Numbered from the stretch's first letter, positions 37,183 to 47,488 are shown. The stretch: DNA of 64,000 bases from Legionella micdadei (GCF_000953635.1 NZ_LN614830.1:1045001-1109000), one strand, 5' to 3'. The notes: generated by a model not told the origin, from the letters alone. Translations and numbers: made by a program.

Positions 37183-39707
37183 GCAAGCCCTGTTACTGCA
37201 TTGGCTTCCAGTGCCTTTAAGTGATAGACGAACTCCAGTGCTTCGCGAGCCGATAAGTTATCGGCATCAATTTTTGCCAGTTCCCGCATGATTGCTGAAT
37301 AAGTCTGTTCAACAGCAATGGTTTTTTTTTCGGTTTGTGATTGGACTTGATTTAAATGTTGGTTGGCAAGTTGCAATACCTCTTTGGGAATTCCTGCTAA
37401 TTGGGCTACTTCTAAGCCGTAGCTGCGATTAGCAGGCCCTTCTTCCACGTGATAGAGAAACACAATGCCATTGTTTGTCAGCGTGGCTTTTAAATGAATA
37501 TTCCGAATGCGATTGAAGAGTTCTGGTAAATGGGTGAGTTCAAAATAATGAGTAGAAAACAAAGTATAGGCGTTAATGGTATTAGCCAAATAAACACCAG
37601 TGGCAAACGCTAAGGCCATGCCGTCGTAGGTACTTGTCCCACGGCCAATTTCGTCAATTAGTACTAAGCTTTTATTTGTTGCCTGGCGTAAAATGTAGGC
37701 GGTTTCGGTCATCTCCACCATAAAGGTGGAGCGGCCTGAGGCCAAATCGTCTGAGGCACCGATGCGAGTAAAAATGCGATCCAGAGGACCTATCCGTGCT
37801 TGTTTTGCAGGGACGTAACTGCCTATATGTGCCAGCAGTACGATTAACGCGTTTTGCCGCATATAAGTCGATTTTCCACCCATATTGGGTCCTGTAATTA
37901 GCAGCATGTTTTCTTTACTGTTTAGATCTAAATCATTAGCAATGAATTGCTCTTGCAAAGCAAGCTCAACCACTGGATGGCGGCCTTGTACTATATGAAT
38001 GCCCCCTTGGGTAATAAATTCGGGACAGCTCCAATTGAGTGATTGTGCACGTTCGGCAAAATTTGCCAGTACATCAAGTTGGGCGAGCGCATGGGCTAAC
38101 CGGGTGAGCGGTTTGATATATTGCTGCATCTCTTCCAGTAAATTGTCGTACAGCCATTTTTCGCGTGCTAACGCCTTCACTTGCGCAGAAAGTACTTTTT
38201 CCTCGAATTGTTTAAGTTCAGGTGTGATGTAGCGTTCGACATTTTTTAAAGTTTGTTTACGTTGATAATTTAAAGGTGCTTTTTCTGACTGATTACGTGA
38301 TAACTCAATGTAGTAACCCTGCACGCGATTATAACCAAATTTCAATGTCGACAAGCCAGAACGTTGTTTTTCTGCATGTTCTAATTCGATGAGCTTTTCT
38401 GTCGCATTCTCGTTTAATGCCCTCAATTCATCGAGGCCTTCATCAAATCCAGGGGCAATTACCCCACCATCGCGAATAAGCATTGGCGGATTATCAACAA
38501 TGGCAGTATTGAGAAGGTTTTGGAGCTCGGGTTGTGCAACTAGATGGTTAGTTAGTTCACTGAGCAGACTCGATTTATTTTGTTCAATGATTTGATTAAG
38601 TTCAGGAAGGATTGCCAGCGTTTGCCGTAATTGGACAAGATCACGGGGTCTTGCTGATTTCAAAGCAACTCGTGAGACAATACGCTCAACATCACAAATT
38701 TGTCTTAACAGGGGATGGAGAAGGGCTGCTTGATTTTTCTCAATGAGTTCACTCACTGCATTTTGACGTTGCCGAATGAGGTTCGGTTGATTGAGAGGCC
38801 TGCCAAGCCAGCGTTTGAGTAAACGGCTTCCCATCGCACATGCTGTATAATCAAGAACGGCGAGCAAGCAATTTTCTCGGCCGCCTTGGTTGTTTTCAAA
38901 TAATTCCAGATGTTTTTGGGTCGAAGCGTCTAATTGCAAATAATCCTCATTTTGTTCCAAAGTGATATGGGTTAAATGAGGCAAGGCTTGCCGTTGGGTA
39001 CTTTGTAAATAAGTTAATAGGCAACCGGCAGCAGGAAAGGCGATAGCACACTCTTGTTCACCAAAGGCAGTTAAATTGCTAACTCCAAATTGCCCGCACA
39101 AAAGTTGGCGGGCGCGCGTTAAATCAAACTCCCATTGCGGGCGAATTTTTACGGTGAATTGGCCAATAGGCAACGACTGCTGGACTAAAATTTCAGCAGG
39201 CTGCAACCGATGAATTTCTGCGCAAAGTTGTGCCTCATCTTTAACTTGTAATAAATGGAAACGCCCCCCGCTTAAGTCAACCCAAGCAAGGCCATATTGC
39301 TTATTGTCCCCATGAATAGCGAGTAAAATGTTGTCCTTTTTTGCGTCAAGGAGTGCTTCGTCAGTGACCGTTCCTGGAGTAATAATACGGGTGACTTGAC
39401 GCTCAACAGGTCCTTTTGAGGTTGCTGGATCGCCAATTTGCTCACAAATGGCAACCGATTCGCCTTTTCGGATCAATCTGGCCAAATAATTTTCTACGGC
39501 ATGATATGGGACACCGGCCATGGGAATCGGTTTATCCGCAGATTGGCCCCGGTGGGTTAAGGTTAGGTCTAGGAGCTTAGCTGCCCGTTTGGCATCCTCA
39601 TAAAAAAGCTCATAAAAATCACCCATCCGGTAAAACAAGAGCATGTCAGGGTATTCTGATTTGATGCGTAAATATTGCTGCATCATGGGGGTATGCGTGA
39701 CAGACAT
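37179..39707 (-). CDS. mutS: DNA mismatch repair protein MutS
   Basis: An 842-aa MutS that binds mismatched bases and recruits MutL. Visible are the mismatch-wedge motif GDFYELF, the connector and lever domains, the ATPase Walker [10 protein letters not shown] (about residue 615), the DEIGRGTST Walker B and STHYFELT. The ATG is supported by homology ([13 protein letters not shown]). The tail overlaps tamA by 4 nt, an unusual partner for a repair gene, so mutS sits at the head of an outer-membrane-biogenesis and haem operon. Confidence 0.96.
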   Translation of the reverse strand: MSVTHTPMMQQYLRIKSEYPDMLLFYRMGDFYELFYEDAKRAAKLLDLTLTHRGQSADKPIPMAGVPYHAVENYLARLIRKGESVAICEQIGDPATSKGPVERQVTRIITPGTVTDEALLDAKKDNILLAIHGDNKQYGLAWVDLSGGRFHLLQVKDEAQLCAEIHRLQPAEILVQQSLPIGQFTVKIRPQWEFDLTRARQLLCGQFGVSNLTAFGEQECAIAFPAAGCLLTYLQSTQRQALPHLTHITLEQNEDYLQLDASTQKHLELFENNQGGRENCLLAVLDYTACAMGSRLLKRWLGRPLNQPNLIRQRQNAVSELIEKNQAALLHPLLRQICDVERIVSRVALKSARPRDLVQLRQTLAILPELNQIIEQNKSSLLSELTNHLVAQPELQNLLNTAIVDNPPMLIRDGGVIAPGFDEGLDELRALNENATEKLIELEHAEKQRSGLSTLKFGYNRVQGYYIELSRNQSEKAPLNYQRKQTLKNVERYITPELKQFEEKVLSAQVKALAREKWLYDNLLEEMQQYIKPLTRLAHALAQLDVLANFAERAQSLNWSCPEFITQGGIHIVQGRHPVVELALQEQFIANDLDLNSKENMLLITGPNMGGKSTYMRQNALIVLLAHIGSYVPAKQARIGPLDRIFTRIGASDDLASGRSTFMVEMTETAYILRQATNKSLVLIDEIGRGTSTYDGMALAFATGVYLANTINAYTLFSTHYFELTHLPELFNRIRNIHLKATLTNNGIVFLYHVEEGPANRSYGLEVAQLAGIPKEVLQLANQHLNQVQSQTEKKTIAVEQTYSAIMRELAKIDADNLSAREALEFVYHLKALEANAVTGLA

Positions 39708-40131
39708 AGATTTTCAAAAGCAAATGAATTTGGGGGAATTCTAACAAATGCCTCACTTTAAGTCAGTAAATCGCAAGTTGCTGGGGCAAAGCCGTCTAAT
39801 TTCTAACATATGGGCGAGGAGAATTTATTTGCGGCTGTGTAGGAAGATTGGTCTTAGAATAAAAAACTAATGCAAATTTAAGATTTGCCGATAATTCGAC
39901 TATAATGAGCTCAAGACGTTGATTTTCTAAGAACTGTTACGTAGGTATATGGATAATCAGCGTTTTTAAAAGTACATCCTCAGGGATGACCTTAAATAGC
40001 CAGAAAAAGCTTTGGTTGGGACAAGGAGAGTTATATTTGCTGCAATCGCTTCATAAGTCCTTCACTTAAGGCAAATTTTTGTTAGACTATTTAAGGGTGT
40101 TAATACCTATGATCAACTACGGAGAATGATT
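39708..40131. other. 424-bp gap between mutS and a small lipoprotein gene, with a promoter candidate
   Basis: No convincing gene. A 40-codon basic frame from about 39748 has no ribosome site. At 39901-39906 is TATAAT with TTAAGA 17 bp upstream, a plausible sigma-70 promoter pointing right. Transcription from there would give a 5' leader of about 220 nt before the lipoprotein gene, or a small RNA. Confidence 0.4.
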
Positions 40132-40296
40132 ATGAAACGTTTGGCCCTTTTAGCAGTCACTGCTTTTGTAGCAGTTATACTTTCTGCTTGTGGTGAAAGT
40201 GCAGAAAGAAAAGCAGAAACTGGCGCTACTAATGCTGTACAGCAACAACAAGGTACTGGTACCACTGGCGAAACTGGTCAACAAAGTGGTCAATAA
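40132..40296 (+). CDS. Small lipoprotein (54 aa)
   Basis: A 54-aa precursor with a signal peptide (KRLALLAVTAFVAVI) and the lipobox LSAC, Cys at residue 20. The mature peptide is 35 residues rich in Gln, Gly and Thr (QQQQGTGTTGETGQQSGQ). GGAGA lies about 8 nt before the ATG and a strong terminator 22 nt after the stop, which together argue for a real gene. The function is unknown. Confidence 0.7.
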   Translation: MKRLALLAVTAFVAVILSACGESAERKAETGATNAVQQQQGTGTTGETGQQSGQ

Positions 40297-40317
40297 GGTT
40301 TTTCAAAGTAGTTTTTT

Positions 40318-40344
40318 AAACCCCGCGTTGCGGGGTTTTTTTTT
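40318..40344 (+). terminator. Rho-independent terminator
   Basis: AAACCCCGC and GCGGGGTTT pair perfectly (9 bp) around a GTT loop, followed by a run of T. It ends the small lipoprotein transcript and lies directly before cinA. Confidence 0.9.
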
Positions 40345-40361
40345 AATGAATTGTTGAGTAG

Positions 40362-40871
40362 GTGAAGATTGAAGTGAACAACCTAACTAAATTAGTCCAG
40401 AAGCTAGCTGATGGATTACGCATAAAACATTTTAAAATTGCTACTGCGGAATCGTGTACTGGAGGATTGATTGCTGGATTACTGACTGAATTGCCCGGAA
40501 GTTCAGTGTGGTTTGAGCGTGGATTCGTGACCTATAGTAACTTAGCAAAGCATGAAATGTTGGGTGTTAACCCAGAACTCATAGGGGTACATGGTGCAGT
40601 AAGCAAAGCAGTCGCTGAGGCAATGGTTGTAGGTGCACTTACTCATAGTGTAGCTAACCTTGCTCTGGCAGTAACCGGTATTGCCGGTCCTGATGGGGGG
40701 ACTATCGAAAAACCCGTTGGTACAGTTTGGTTTGCTTGGGCTATGCCTAAATTGCCTGTGCGAAGCTTACATTGTTATTTCCCAGATGTTTCCCGTCAAA
40801 AAGTACGACATCTCGCTTGCAAGCAAGCTTTAGAAGGTGCTGTTGCTTATCTTGATGAATTTTATGGATGA
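40362..40871 (+). CDS. pncC: Nicotinamide-nucleotide amidohydrolase (CinA C-terminal family)
   Basis: A 169-aa CinA-C/PncC enzyme that deamidates NMN to NaMN for pyridine nucleotide recycling. Motifs seen are [52 protein letters not shown] and KPVGTVWFA. It is the short, single-domain form without the N-terminal CinA part. GTG at 40362 or 40374 could be the start. It precedes recA by 79 nt, a neighbourhood common in gammaproteobacteria. Confidence 0.9.
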   Translation: MKIEVNNLTKLVQKLADGLRIKHFKIATAESCTGGLIAGLLTELPGSSVWFERGFVTYSNLAKHEMLGVNPELIGVHGAVSKAVAEAMVVGALTHSVANLALAVTGIAGPDGGTIEKPVGTVWFAWAMPKLPVRSLHCYFPDVSRQKVRHLACKQALEGAVAYLDEFYG

Positions 40872-40912
40872 ATAGACTTCTTTCAAAACCTAGCATTTTA
40901 AAGGATCTTGGG

Positions 40913-40918
40913 TATAAT
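40913..40918 (+). promoter_or_regulatory. Probable -10 element of recA
   Basis: A consensus TATAAT lies 32 nt before the recA start. The -35 is weak. No CTGT-N8-ACAG LexA operator is visible between cinA and recA, which fits the reported absence of LexA in Legionella. Confidence 0.4.
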
Positions 40919-40950
40919 TTGCCCTTTGCACACAACATGGGTGACTTATT

Positions 40951-41988
40951 ATGGAAGACAATAAACAAAAAGCACTAAGTGCGGCTCTCGCTCAGATTGA
41001 ACGCCAATTTGGTAAAGGCTCTGTGATGCGTATGGGAGATGGCAACGTGGCCCGGGATATAGAGGCTATTTCAACGGGTTCATTAGGGCTTGATATTGCT
41101 CTAGGCATAGGAGGGTTACCCAAGGGGCGTATTGTCGAAATTTATGGCCCTGAGTCTTCTGGTAAAACGACATTAACTTTGCAAGTGATTGCAGAATGCC
41201 AAAAAAAAGGGGGTACAGCCGCCTTTATTGATGCAGAGCATGCCCTTGATCCTGGTTACGCGGCAAAACTCGGTGTTAATGTTGATGAATTGCTCGTTTC
41301 GCAGCCTGATACAGGAGAACAAGCATTAGAAATCACTGATATGCTTGTTCGTTCTGCCGCTGTTGATGTCATTATCATTGACTCTGTTGCTGCATTAACA
41401 CCTAAAGCGGAAATCGAAGGTGAAATGGGTGATGCCCATGTAGGCCTGCAAGCAAGATTAATGTCTCAAGCTTTGCGTAAACTGACTGCAAACATCAAGC
41501 GTTCTAATACATTGGTTATCTTTATTAACCAAATTCGTATGAAAATTGGGGTGATGTTCGGTAATCCTGAAACGACAACTGGTGGTAACGCGTTAAAATT
41601 TTATGCTTCCGTTCGCCTTGATATACGTCGCACTGGCTCAATCAAAAAAGGTGAAGAGATTTTAGGGAGTGAAACAAGAGTTAAAGTGGTTAAAAATAAA
41701 GTGGCTCCACCTTTCAAAAGCACCGATTTTGATATTCTCTACAACGAAGGCATTTCTCGGGAGAGCGAAATCATCAATTTAGGAGCCCAGCTAGGACTTA
41801 TCGAAAAATCGGGAGCCTGGTACTCTTATAAACAAGAAAAAATTGGTCAGGGCAAAGACAATGTACGGATGTATTTGAAAGAAAATCCGCAAGTCGCTCA
41901 GGAGTTAGAGCAACAGATCCGGGCTGAGTTGTTAGTTAAAAAACTACCAATTGCTGAGGATGAAATGCTTGAGAGCGTGGATGACTAG
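40951..41988 (+). CDS. recA: Recombinase RecA
   Basis: A 345-aa RecA that forms filaments on single-stranded DNA and drives strand exchange. Walker [10 protein letters not shown] (about residues 66-74), the catalytic EH in [25 protein letters not shown], the L2-loop [20 protein letters not shown] and the acidic C-terminus ([10 protein letters not shown]) are all present. The ATG has only a weak upstream GGGTGA. recX overlaps its last eight bases. Confidence 0.97.
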   Translation: MEDNKQKALSAALAQIERQFGKGSVMRMGDGNVARDIEAISTGSLGLDIALGIGGLPKGRIVEIYGPESSGKTTLTLQVIAECQKKGGTAAFIDAEHALDPGYAAKLGVNVDELLVSQPDTGEQALEITDMLVRSAAVDVIIIDSVAALTPKAEIEGEMGDAHVGLQARLMSQALRKLTANIKRSNTLVIFINQIRMKIGVMFGNPETTTGGNALKFYASVRLDIRRTGSIKKGEEILGSETRVKVVKNKVAPPFKSTDFDILYNEGISRESEIINLGAQLGLIEKSGAWYSYKQEKIGQGKDNVRMYLKENPQVAQELEQQIRAELLVKKLPIAEDEMLESVDD

Positions 41989-42421
41989 CGCTTTTGACTG
42001 TGCGATGCGCCTATTGAGTAGGCGCGAGCACAGCGCTCGTGAACTCATAACTAAACTAGCACAAAGAGGTTATAGCTCTGAAGAGGTTTCTGAAGCAATT
42101 GCTAAATGTCAGCGTCTTGGTTTGCAAAGCGACGCCCGGTTTGTTGAAACGTTGTGTCATACTCGTATTCGTCAAGGATGTGGTCCTTTAAAAATCAGTC
42201 AGGAATTACAAGCTAAACACATCGACCGTGAATTAATCAATAATGCGCTTGAGCAAGAGCAAGAGAATTGGGTAACTTATGCCTTAGCGGTTTGGCATAA
42301 AAAATTTAGGGATCAGGGCGATATATCTTTTGAGGAATTACAAAAACGGCAGCGGTTTTTATTATACCGTGGATTTTCCGCTGATATTATCGCAAAGGTT
42401 ATTGCCGAAGTGGTTGCGTGA
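41981..42421 (+). CDS. recX: Regulatory protein RecX
   Basis: A 146-aa RecX, which caps and limits RecA filaments. The three helical repeats are visible: [35 protein letters not shown] with [14 protein letters not shown], and [21 protein letters not shown]. The ATG at 41981 lies inside the recA stop region, so translation is probably coupled, as in many bacteria. Confidence 0.92.
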   Translation: MTSAFDCAMRLLSRREHSARELITKLAQRGYSSEEVSEAIAKCQRLGLQSDARFVETLCHTRIRQGCGPLKISQELQAKHIDRELINNALEQEQENWVTYALAVWHKKFRDQGDISFEELQKRQRFLLYRGFSADIIAKVIAEVVA

Positions 42422-42523
42422 AAGGGTTGTGGCCCTGAATGCCAGTGTGCAGGATGGGCACTTTTTTGCGCACCTGCGAACAATTACATAAACTATTAAA
42501 TGATAACTACGAATTGTGAGAAC

Positions 42524-45115
42524 ATGAAAAGTTCAGAAATAAGACAAGCATTTTTTGATTATTTTGCTGCGAGAAATCATCAAATCGTTGAATCCAGCTC
42601 GCTCATACCGGGTAATGATCCAACTTTACTTTTTACAAATGCTGGTATGGTGCAGTTTAAAGACACTTTTCTTGGCTTAGAAACGCGCCCCTATGCTCGG
42701 GCTGTGAGTGCCCAGCGCTGTGTACGTGCAGGTGGCAAACACAATGATCTCGAAAATGTGGGTTATACAGCACGACATCATACTTTTTTCGAAATGCTGG
42801 GAAATTTTAGTTTCGGCGATTATTTCAAACGTGAAGCCATTAGGTACGCTTGGGAATTTTTAACAACTGTACTCAAACTACCTCCTGAGCGTTTATGGGT
42901 TACTGTCTATAAAGATGACAATGAAGCAGCTGATATTTGGTTAAAAGAGTTAGGTGTTTCACCCGAACGGTTTTCCCGTTGTGGCGAAAAAGATAATTTC
43001 TGGTCAATGGGCGACACAGGTCCTTGTGGTCCCTGCACTGAAATTTTTTACGATCATGGGCCAGAAATTGCCGGGGGCCCTCCTGGTAGCCCGGATGAAG
43101 ATGGTGATCGATATATTGAGATCTGGAATCTGGTATTTATGCAATACAACCGGGATAAGGCAGGGCATCTGCATCCTTTGCCTAAACCTTCTGTCGATAC
43201 GGGTATGGGGCTTGAACGCATTGCAGCAGTGGTACAAGGCGTACACAATAATTATGATATTGATCTATTCCAACATTTAATCCGCGCAATTTGCAAACTT
43301 GCACCACCATCAGTTAATCCTGGACATCCTTCTTTGAAGGTCATTGCGGATCATATTCGCGCTTGTTCATTTTTAATTGCTGACGGTGTTATTCCCAGTA
43401 ATGAAGGCAGGGGTTATGTTTTGCGCCGTATTATCCGACGGGCAGTGCGCCACGGCAATAAATTAGGATTACCTACTCCGTTTTTCTGCAATTTAGTAAA
43501 ACCTTTGGTTGAGGTGATGGGCGATGCTTACCCAGAATTAGAAAATAAAAAAGAACAAATAGAACGGGTTCTAGCACAGGAAGAAGGACAATTTGCCCGC
43601 ACACTTGAACAGGGGTTGCGCTTATTACAAGAACAAATTCAATCATTGAAAGGGAAGGAAATTGCCGGCGAAGTTGTTTTTAAACTGTATGATACTTATG
43701 GATTCCCTCTGGACTTGACGGCTGATATTGCGCGCGAGCAGGGATTAACGATTGATATGGAAGAATTTAATCGCTGCATGCAGCAGCAACGAGAGTTATC
43801 CCAATCGGCAAGCCAATTTGCCGCCGATTATTCCGTCTCAGCCCAACTCGCTGAGTCTTCAGAGTTCCATGGTTATCAACAAGAGAGCTTGCATTCAAAA
43901 ATCTCCGCGTTGCTATCAGATCATAAGAAAATTTCTAAGTTAACTAAGGGTAATAAGGGAGCGATTATCCTTGAAACTACCCCATTCTATGCTGAAAGCG
44001 GGGGGCAAGTAGGTGACCGTGGCAAGTTGCTTGATGGCCAAGCTGTTTTTCGTGTTGATGATACGCAACGAATAGGGCAAGCGATTGTCCACTATGGTGA
44101 AGTGCTCGAGGGAGAGTTCGTTGTTAACCAGGAAGTTAATGCACGCATTGATGTCGCTAGACGCAATGCAATCCGTCTTAATCATACTGCAACCCATCTG
44201 TTACACGCTGCTTTGAAAGCGCTCGTTGGCCCGCATGTACAGCAAAAAGGGTCTTTGGTGGATGCCGAGCGCGCTCGTTTTGATTTTTCTCATTTTGAAG
44301 CCCTTAGCCCAGCCCAATTGCGCCGGTTAGAGGTGTTAGTGAACGAGAGAATCCGTGCCAATGATGAAGCGGTGACCGAAATCATGAGTATTGAAGAAGC
44401 CAAGAAAAGTGGGGCTGTGGCTCTTTTTGGTGAAAAATATGGGGATTCCGTGAGAGTGCTGTCGTTAGGAAAATTTTCTAAAGAATTATGTGGCGGTACA
44501 CATGTTTCAAGAACAGGCGACATTGGCCTTTTTAAAATCACCGCGGAATATGGGATTGCCAGCGGCATAAGACGGATAGAAATGGTTACTGGTGCTTATG
44601 CTTTGGATTGGGTTAATCAGCAATTAGATGCGTTGGAAGAGGTTGCTGCCAAACTAAAAACAAATACTGTAAATGTCACAGAGAAGTTGTCACAATTTTT
44701 GCATGATGTAAAACACCAAGAAAAAGAATTAGCGCGCTTAAATGCAAAAATAGCTGCTAAGTCAGGTGCTGATTTACTCAATGAAGTAAAAAATATTAAA
44801 GGGGTGAACTTGCTGGTGAAGCAGTTGGACAATAGGGATAATCAGACACTAAGAACAACTTTAGATCAATTAAAATCGAACTTAGATGATGCTGTGATTG
44901 TGTTGATTGCTACCAGTGAAGATAAGATGAACGTTGTTGCTGGAGTGAGCAAAAGCCTTTTAGGCCGTGTACCGACTGCTGCAGATCTAGTAAAGCATCT
45001 TTGTGGCAAAGGTGGAGGCCGAGAAGACATGGCTCAAGGTGGAGGACGTGTTCCTGAAGATCTGGATCAAAGGATTTCACAAATTCAGGCAATGATCGCT
45101 GAACACGCGGGTTAA
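42524..45115 (+). CDS. alaS: Alanine--tRNA ligase
   Basis: An 863-aa class II alanyl-tRNA synthetase. The aminoacylation core (SEIRQAFFDYFAARNHQIV, FTNAGMVQFKD, RCVRAGGKHNDLENVG), the editing domain with HTATHLLHAAL and CGGTHVSRTGDIG, and the C-terminal DHHA1-type domain (GKGGGREDMAQGGG) are complete. ATG 42524 matches the family N-terminus better than ATG 42500. It sits 102 nt after recX. Confidence 0.96.
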   Translation: MKSSEIRQAFFDYFAARNHQIVESSSLIPGNDPTLLFTNAGMVQFKDTFLGLETRPYARAVSAQRCVRAGGKHNDLENVGYTARHHTFFEMLGNFSFGDYFKREAIRYAWEFLTTVLKLPPERLWVTVYKDDNEAADIWLKELGVSPERFSRCGEKDNFWSMGDTGPCGPCTEIFYDHGPEIAGGPPGSPDEDGDRYIEIWNLVFMQYNRDKAGHLHPLPKPSVDTGMGLERIAAVVQGVHNNYDIDLFQHLIRAICKLAPPSVNPGHPSLKVIADHIRACSFLIADGVIPSNEGRGYVLRRIIRRAVRHGNKLGLPTPFFCNLVKPLVEVMGDAYPELENKKEQIERVLAQEEGQFARTLEQGLRLLQEQIQSLKGKEIAGEVVFKLYDTYGFPLDLTADIAREQGLTIDMEEFNRCMQQQRELSQSASQFAADYSVSAQLAESSEFHGYQQESLHSKISALLSDHKKISKLTKGNKGAIILETTPFYAESGGQVGDRGKLLDGQAVFRVDDTQRIGQAIVHYGEVLEGEFVVNQEVNARIDVARRNAIRLNHTATHLLHAALKALVGPHVQQKGSLVDAERARFDFSHFEALSPAQLRRLEVLVNERIRANDEAVTEIMSIEEAKKSGAVALFGEKYGDSVRVLSLGKFSKELCGGTHVSRTGDIGLFKITAEYGIASGIRRIEMVTGAYALDWVNQQLDALEEVAAKLKTNTVNVTEKLSQFLHDVKHQEKELARLNAKIAAKSGADLLNEVKNIKGVNLLVKQLDNRDNQTLRTTLDQLKSNLDDAVIVLIATSEDKMNVVAGVSKSLLGRVPTAADLVKHLCGKGGGREDMAQGGGRVPEDLDQRISQIQAMIAEHAG

Positions 45116-45137
45116 CATATTAGACGGGGCGCTGAAA

Positions 45138-46430
45138 ATGGCATTATTAGTGCAAAAATTCGGGGGAACGTCGCTTGCTACACTTAAGCACATTAATCAT
45201 GCGGCAGATATAGTTACGAAAGCAAAACAAGCTGGCCACAAAGTGGTTGTTATTGTATCTGCAATGAGTGGAGAAACGGATAGGTTGATCGGGTTAGCAA
45301 ATGAGATCAGCGAATTTCCTGATGAACGAGAGTATGCAGCGCTTGTTGCAACTGGCGAACAGGTTTCTATGGCATTAATGGCCATGGCTTTAATTAATCG
45401 TGGTATCCATGCCCGCTCGTATACTGGCGGACAAGCCCGTATTCAAACCTGCAGCCAGTTTAAGAAAGCACGTATCCAAGCTATTGATACCACCCCTATA
45501 CTGAAAGACCTTGAACATGACAGAGTCGTAGTAATCGCTGGATTCCAAGGGGTGGATAAAGATGGGAATATTACCACGCTAGGCCGCGGAGGCTCAGACA
45601 CAACAGCTGTTGCTATTGCTGCCGCTTTAAACGCCGATGAATGTCAAATATACACCGATGTTGATGGTGTTTATACGACTGACCCACGAATTGTCCCTGA
45701 TGCGAAACGATTAGAGCAGATAACCTTTGAAGAAATGCTGGAATTGTCCAGTTTAGGCGCAAAAGTATTGCAAATTCGTGCCGTTGAATTTGCCGGGAAA
45801 TACAATATTCCCTTACGCGTTCTTTCTTCATCCCAAGAGGGGCCTGGTACTTTAATCACGTATCAGCAAAAAAGCAGTATGGAAGCGCCCATGGTAACCG
45901 GTATCGCTTTTAGTCGTAACGAAGCAAAAATTACTTTGACCGGTGTTCCTGATAAGCCAGGCCTTGCTTCAGGTATTTTAACTGAGATAAGCGAGATAGG
46001 GGTGAACATCGATATGATCGTTCAGCATTTGTCTGCGAATGATAAAACGGATTTTACATTTACTGTTCACCGCGATGAATACCAAGCTACTCTGAACAAA
46101 TTAAACCAACTTGTTAAAGATTTTGGTGCAAATTCAGTGATTGGATCAAATGGCCTGGCAAAATTATCTCTTGTCGGTGCCGGACTGAAAAGCCATCCGG
46201 AGGTTGCGTCTATCATGTTCAGAACGTTGGCATCAAAAGGGATTAATATACAACTCATTGCCACTTCTGAAATTAAGATATCGGTATTAATTGATGCTGC
46301 GATGTTGGACGAGGGTGTCCGGGCTTTACACAGTATCTTTCGGCTTGAGGTCGATAGCCGTGATGAGTCGCGAGTAGTTGCAGCGGTCGAATTAACCGAA
46401 CCAAACTGCGTAGCGGCGATTGGTAAATAA
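45138..46430 (+). CDS. lysC: Aspartate kinase (monofunctional)
   Basis: A 430-aa aspartokinase catalysing the first step of the lysine, threonine and methionine pathway. Kinase motifs are VQKFGGTSLA, TGEQVSMAL, GRGGSDTTAVA and YTDVDGVYTTDPR. Two ACT domains follow (residues about 265-410: TLTGVPDKPGLASGIL and LVGAGLKSHPEVASIMF), so feedback control by lysine and threonine is likely. It follows alaS by 22 nt. With lysAC it is the second aspartokinase in the window. Confidence 0.95.
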   Translation: MALLVQKFGGTSLATLKHINHAADIVTKAKQAGHKVVVIVSAMSGETDRLIGLANEISEFPDEREYAALVATGEQVSMALMAMALINRGIHARSYTGGQARIQTCSQFKKARIQAIDTTPILKDLEHDRVVVIAGFQGVDKDGNITTLGRGGSDTTAVAIAAALNADECQIYTDVDGVYTTDPRIVPDAKRLEQITFEEMLELSSLGAKVLQIRAVEFAGKYNIPLRVLSSSQEGPGTLITYQQKSSMEAPMVTGIAFSRNEAKITLTGVPDKPGLASGILTEISEIGVNIDMIVQHLSANDKTDFTFTVHRDEYQATLNKLNQLVKDFGANSVIGSNGLAKLSLVGAGLKSHPEVASIMFRTLASKGINIQLIATSEIKISVLIDAAMLDEGVRALHSIFRLEVDSRDESRVVAAVELTEPNCVAAIGK

Positions 46431-46469
46431 TAATACATATCTACCTGACGACAAAGGGAGTTGGTATTC

Positions 46470-46859
46470 ATGAGCTTTTGGAGCGAATTCAAGCAATTTG
46501 CCATGCGTGGGAATGTTGTGGATCTTGCTGTAGCTGTCGTGGTGGGTGGGGCATTTGGCAAAATTGTTTCATCCCTTGTGGATGGAATCATCATGCCATT
46601 GATTGGATTATTGTTAGGGGGGATCAATATTTCCGCTAAGGCCTTCAAGATTGGTGATGCGGTAGTAAAATGGGGATTATTTCTTCAAACTGTTATTGAT
46701 TTCGCCATAATTGCATTTTCTATTTTTGTTGTTATTAAATTCATTAATGTTTTGCAACATAAGCGTGAAGAAAAATCAGAAAAATTAACCAAAGAAGAGT
46801 CCCTCCTCACGGAAATCAGGGACTTACTTAAAGCTAAAACGAACGAAGAAAATTCCTAA
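46470..46859 (+). CDS. mscL: Large-conductance mechanosensitive channel
   Basis: A 129-aa MscL, a pentameric safety valve opened by membrane tension during osmotic downshift. TM1 has the constriction pattern [26 protein letters not shown]2 is [19 protein letters not shown]; the cytoplasmic helix is [18 protein letters not shown] at 46453-46460 selects ATG 46470. It is 39 nt after lysC, where many relatives instead carry csrA/rsmA. Confidence 0.95.
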   Translation: MSFWSEFKQFAMRGNVVDLAVAVVVGGAFGKIVSSLVDGIIMPLIGLLLGGINISAKAFKIGDAVVKWGLFLQTVIDFAIIAFSIFVVIKFINVLQHKREEKSEKLTKEESLLTEIRDLLKAKTNEENS

Positions 46860-46905
46860 CTTAATCGCATTATGCGACAACTTCGGGCTATAACATAACT
46901 GATTA

Positions 46906-47412
46906 TCAGTATTTATACCATCCGCCAGGTCCCCCAATGCCGCCGGGTCCGCCAATGCCGCCGGGTCCGCCAATGCCGCCAGGTCCGCCAATGCCGCCAG
47001 GTCCGCCAATGCCGCCAGGTCCGCCAATGCCGCCAGGTCCGCCAATGCCGCCGGGCCTGCCAATACCGCCGGGTCCGCCAATGCCGCCAGGTCCGCCAAT
47101 GCCGCCAGGCCTGCCAATACCGCCGGGTCCGCCAATGCCGCCAGGCCTGCCAATACCACCGGGTCCGCCTATTCCACCCAGGCCACCGATACTCCCTATC
47201 CTTGCTAACCTGATAAGGGAATGAGGGTGGTAAGCGAGAGAAGCTATCTTCATTAATTTGGTGTGTTGTTTCAGTGATTGAATATCCTTTGGGTGAAAGA
47301 GCTGTGCGGCTTGCAGGATTGAAGGGATTAATAGGCTACTGATCAATAGGGGATAGACAGAAAAATTACGTATCCCAATCGGTAGGGTGGATCTGGAGAG
47401 AATGAATTGCAT
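46906..47412 (-). CDS. Secreted protein with collagen-like Gly-X-Y tract
   Basis: A 168-aa precursor. A hydrophobic N-terminal signal (YPLLISSLLIPSILQAAQ) is followed by a short charged segment, then about 30 consecutive Gly-X-Y triplets, alternating GGI with GGP or GRP, and the end GGWYKY. Uninterrupted Gly at every third position is the collagen signature, though Gly in the X position is unusual and would give a floppy helix. The tract is encoded by an 18-bp tandem repeat. Legionella pneumophila has a different, larger collagen-like adhesin (Lcl). AGGGAT about 8 nt before the ATG supports the start. Confidence 0.6.
   Translation of the reverse strand: MQFILSRSTLPIGIRNFSVYPLLISSLLIPSILQAAQLFHPKDIQSLKQHTKLMKIASLAYHPHSLIRLARIGSIGGLGGIGGPGGIGRPGGIGGPGGIGRPGGIGGPGGIGGPGGIGRPGGIGGPGGIGGPGGIGGPGGIGGPGGIGGPGGIGGPGGIGGPGGWYKY
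46922..47191. repeat. 18-bp tandem repeat coding the Gly-X-Y tract
   Basis: About 14 head-to-tail copies of an 18-mer (plus strand CCGCCRGGTCCGCCAATG), with a variant containing GGCCTGCCAATA at copies 8, 11 and 13, plus a degenerate last copy. The unit is in frame, so copy-number change would lengthen or shorten the protein without frameshift. Confidence 0.9.
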
Positions 47413-47488
47413 AATAAATCCCTATAATCTAGTGAACCTATCCATGAATAGAAGCAACCCCATCAGTCGCTACCAATTTCTTCTCGCG

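Noticed and set aside
39748-39870. 40-codon basic frame after mutS
   Set aside because: No ribosome site and arbitrary composition.
42422-42523. Possible terminator after recX
   Set aside because: Only a 5-bp stem before a T run; too weak, and alaS is likely read from the same transcript.
45116-45137. Lysine riboswitch before lysC
   Set aside because: The 22-nt gap cannot hold one, and none is seen ahead of lysAC either.
46430-46470. Possible csrA or tRNA genes after lysC
   Set aside because: The 39-nt gap is too short; only the mscL ribosome site is there.
46937-47224. Plus-strand open frame of PPGPPM repeats (95 aa)
   Set aside because: It is the antisense of the Gly-X-Y tract. It has no ribosome site and exists only because the 18-bp repeat lacks stops on both strands. 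The minus-strand frame has a signal peptide and ribosome site.
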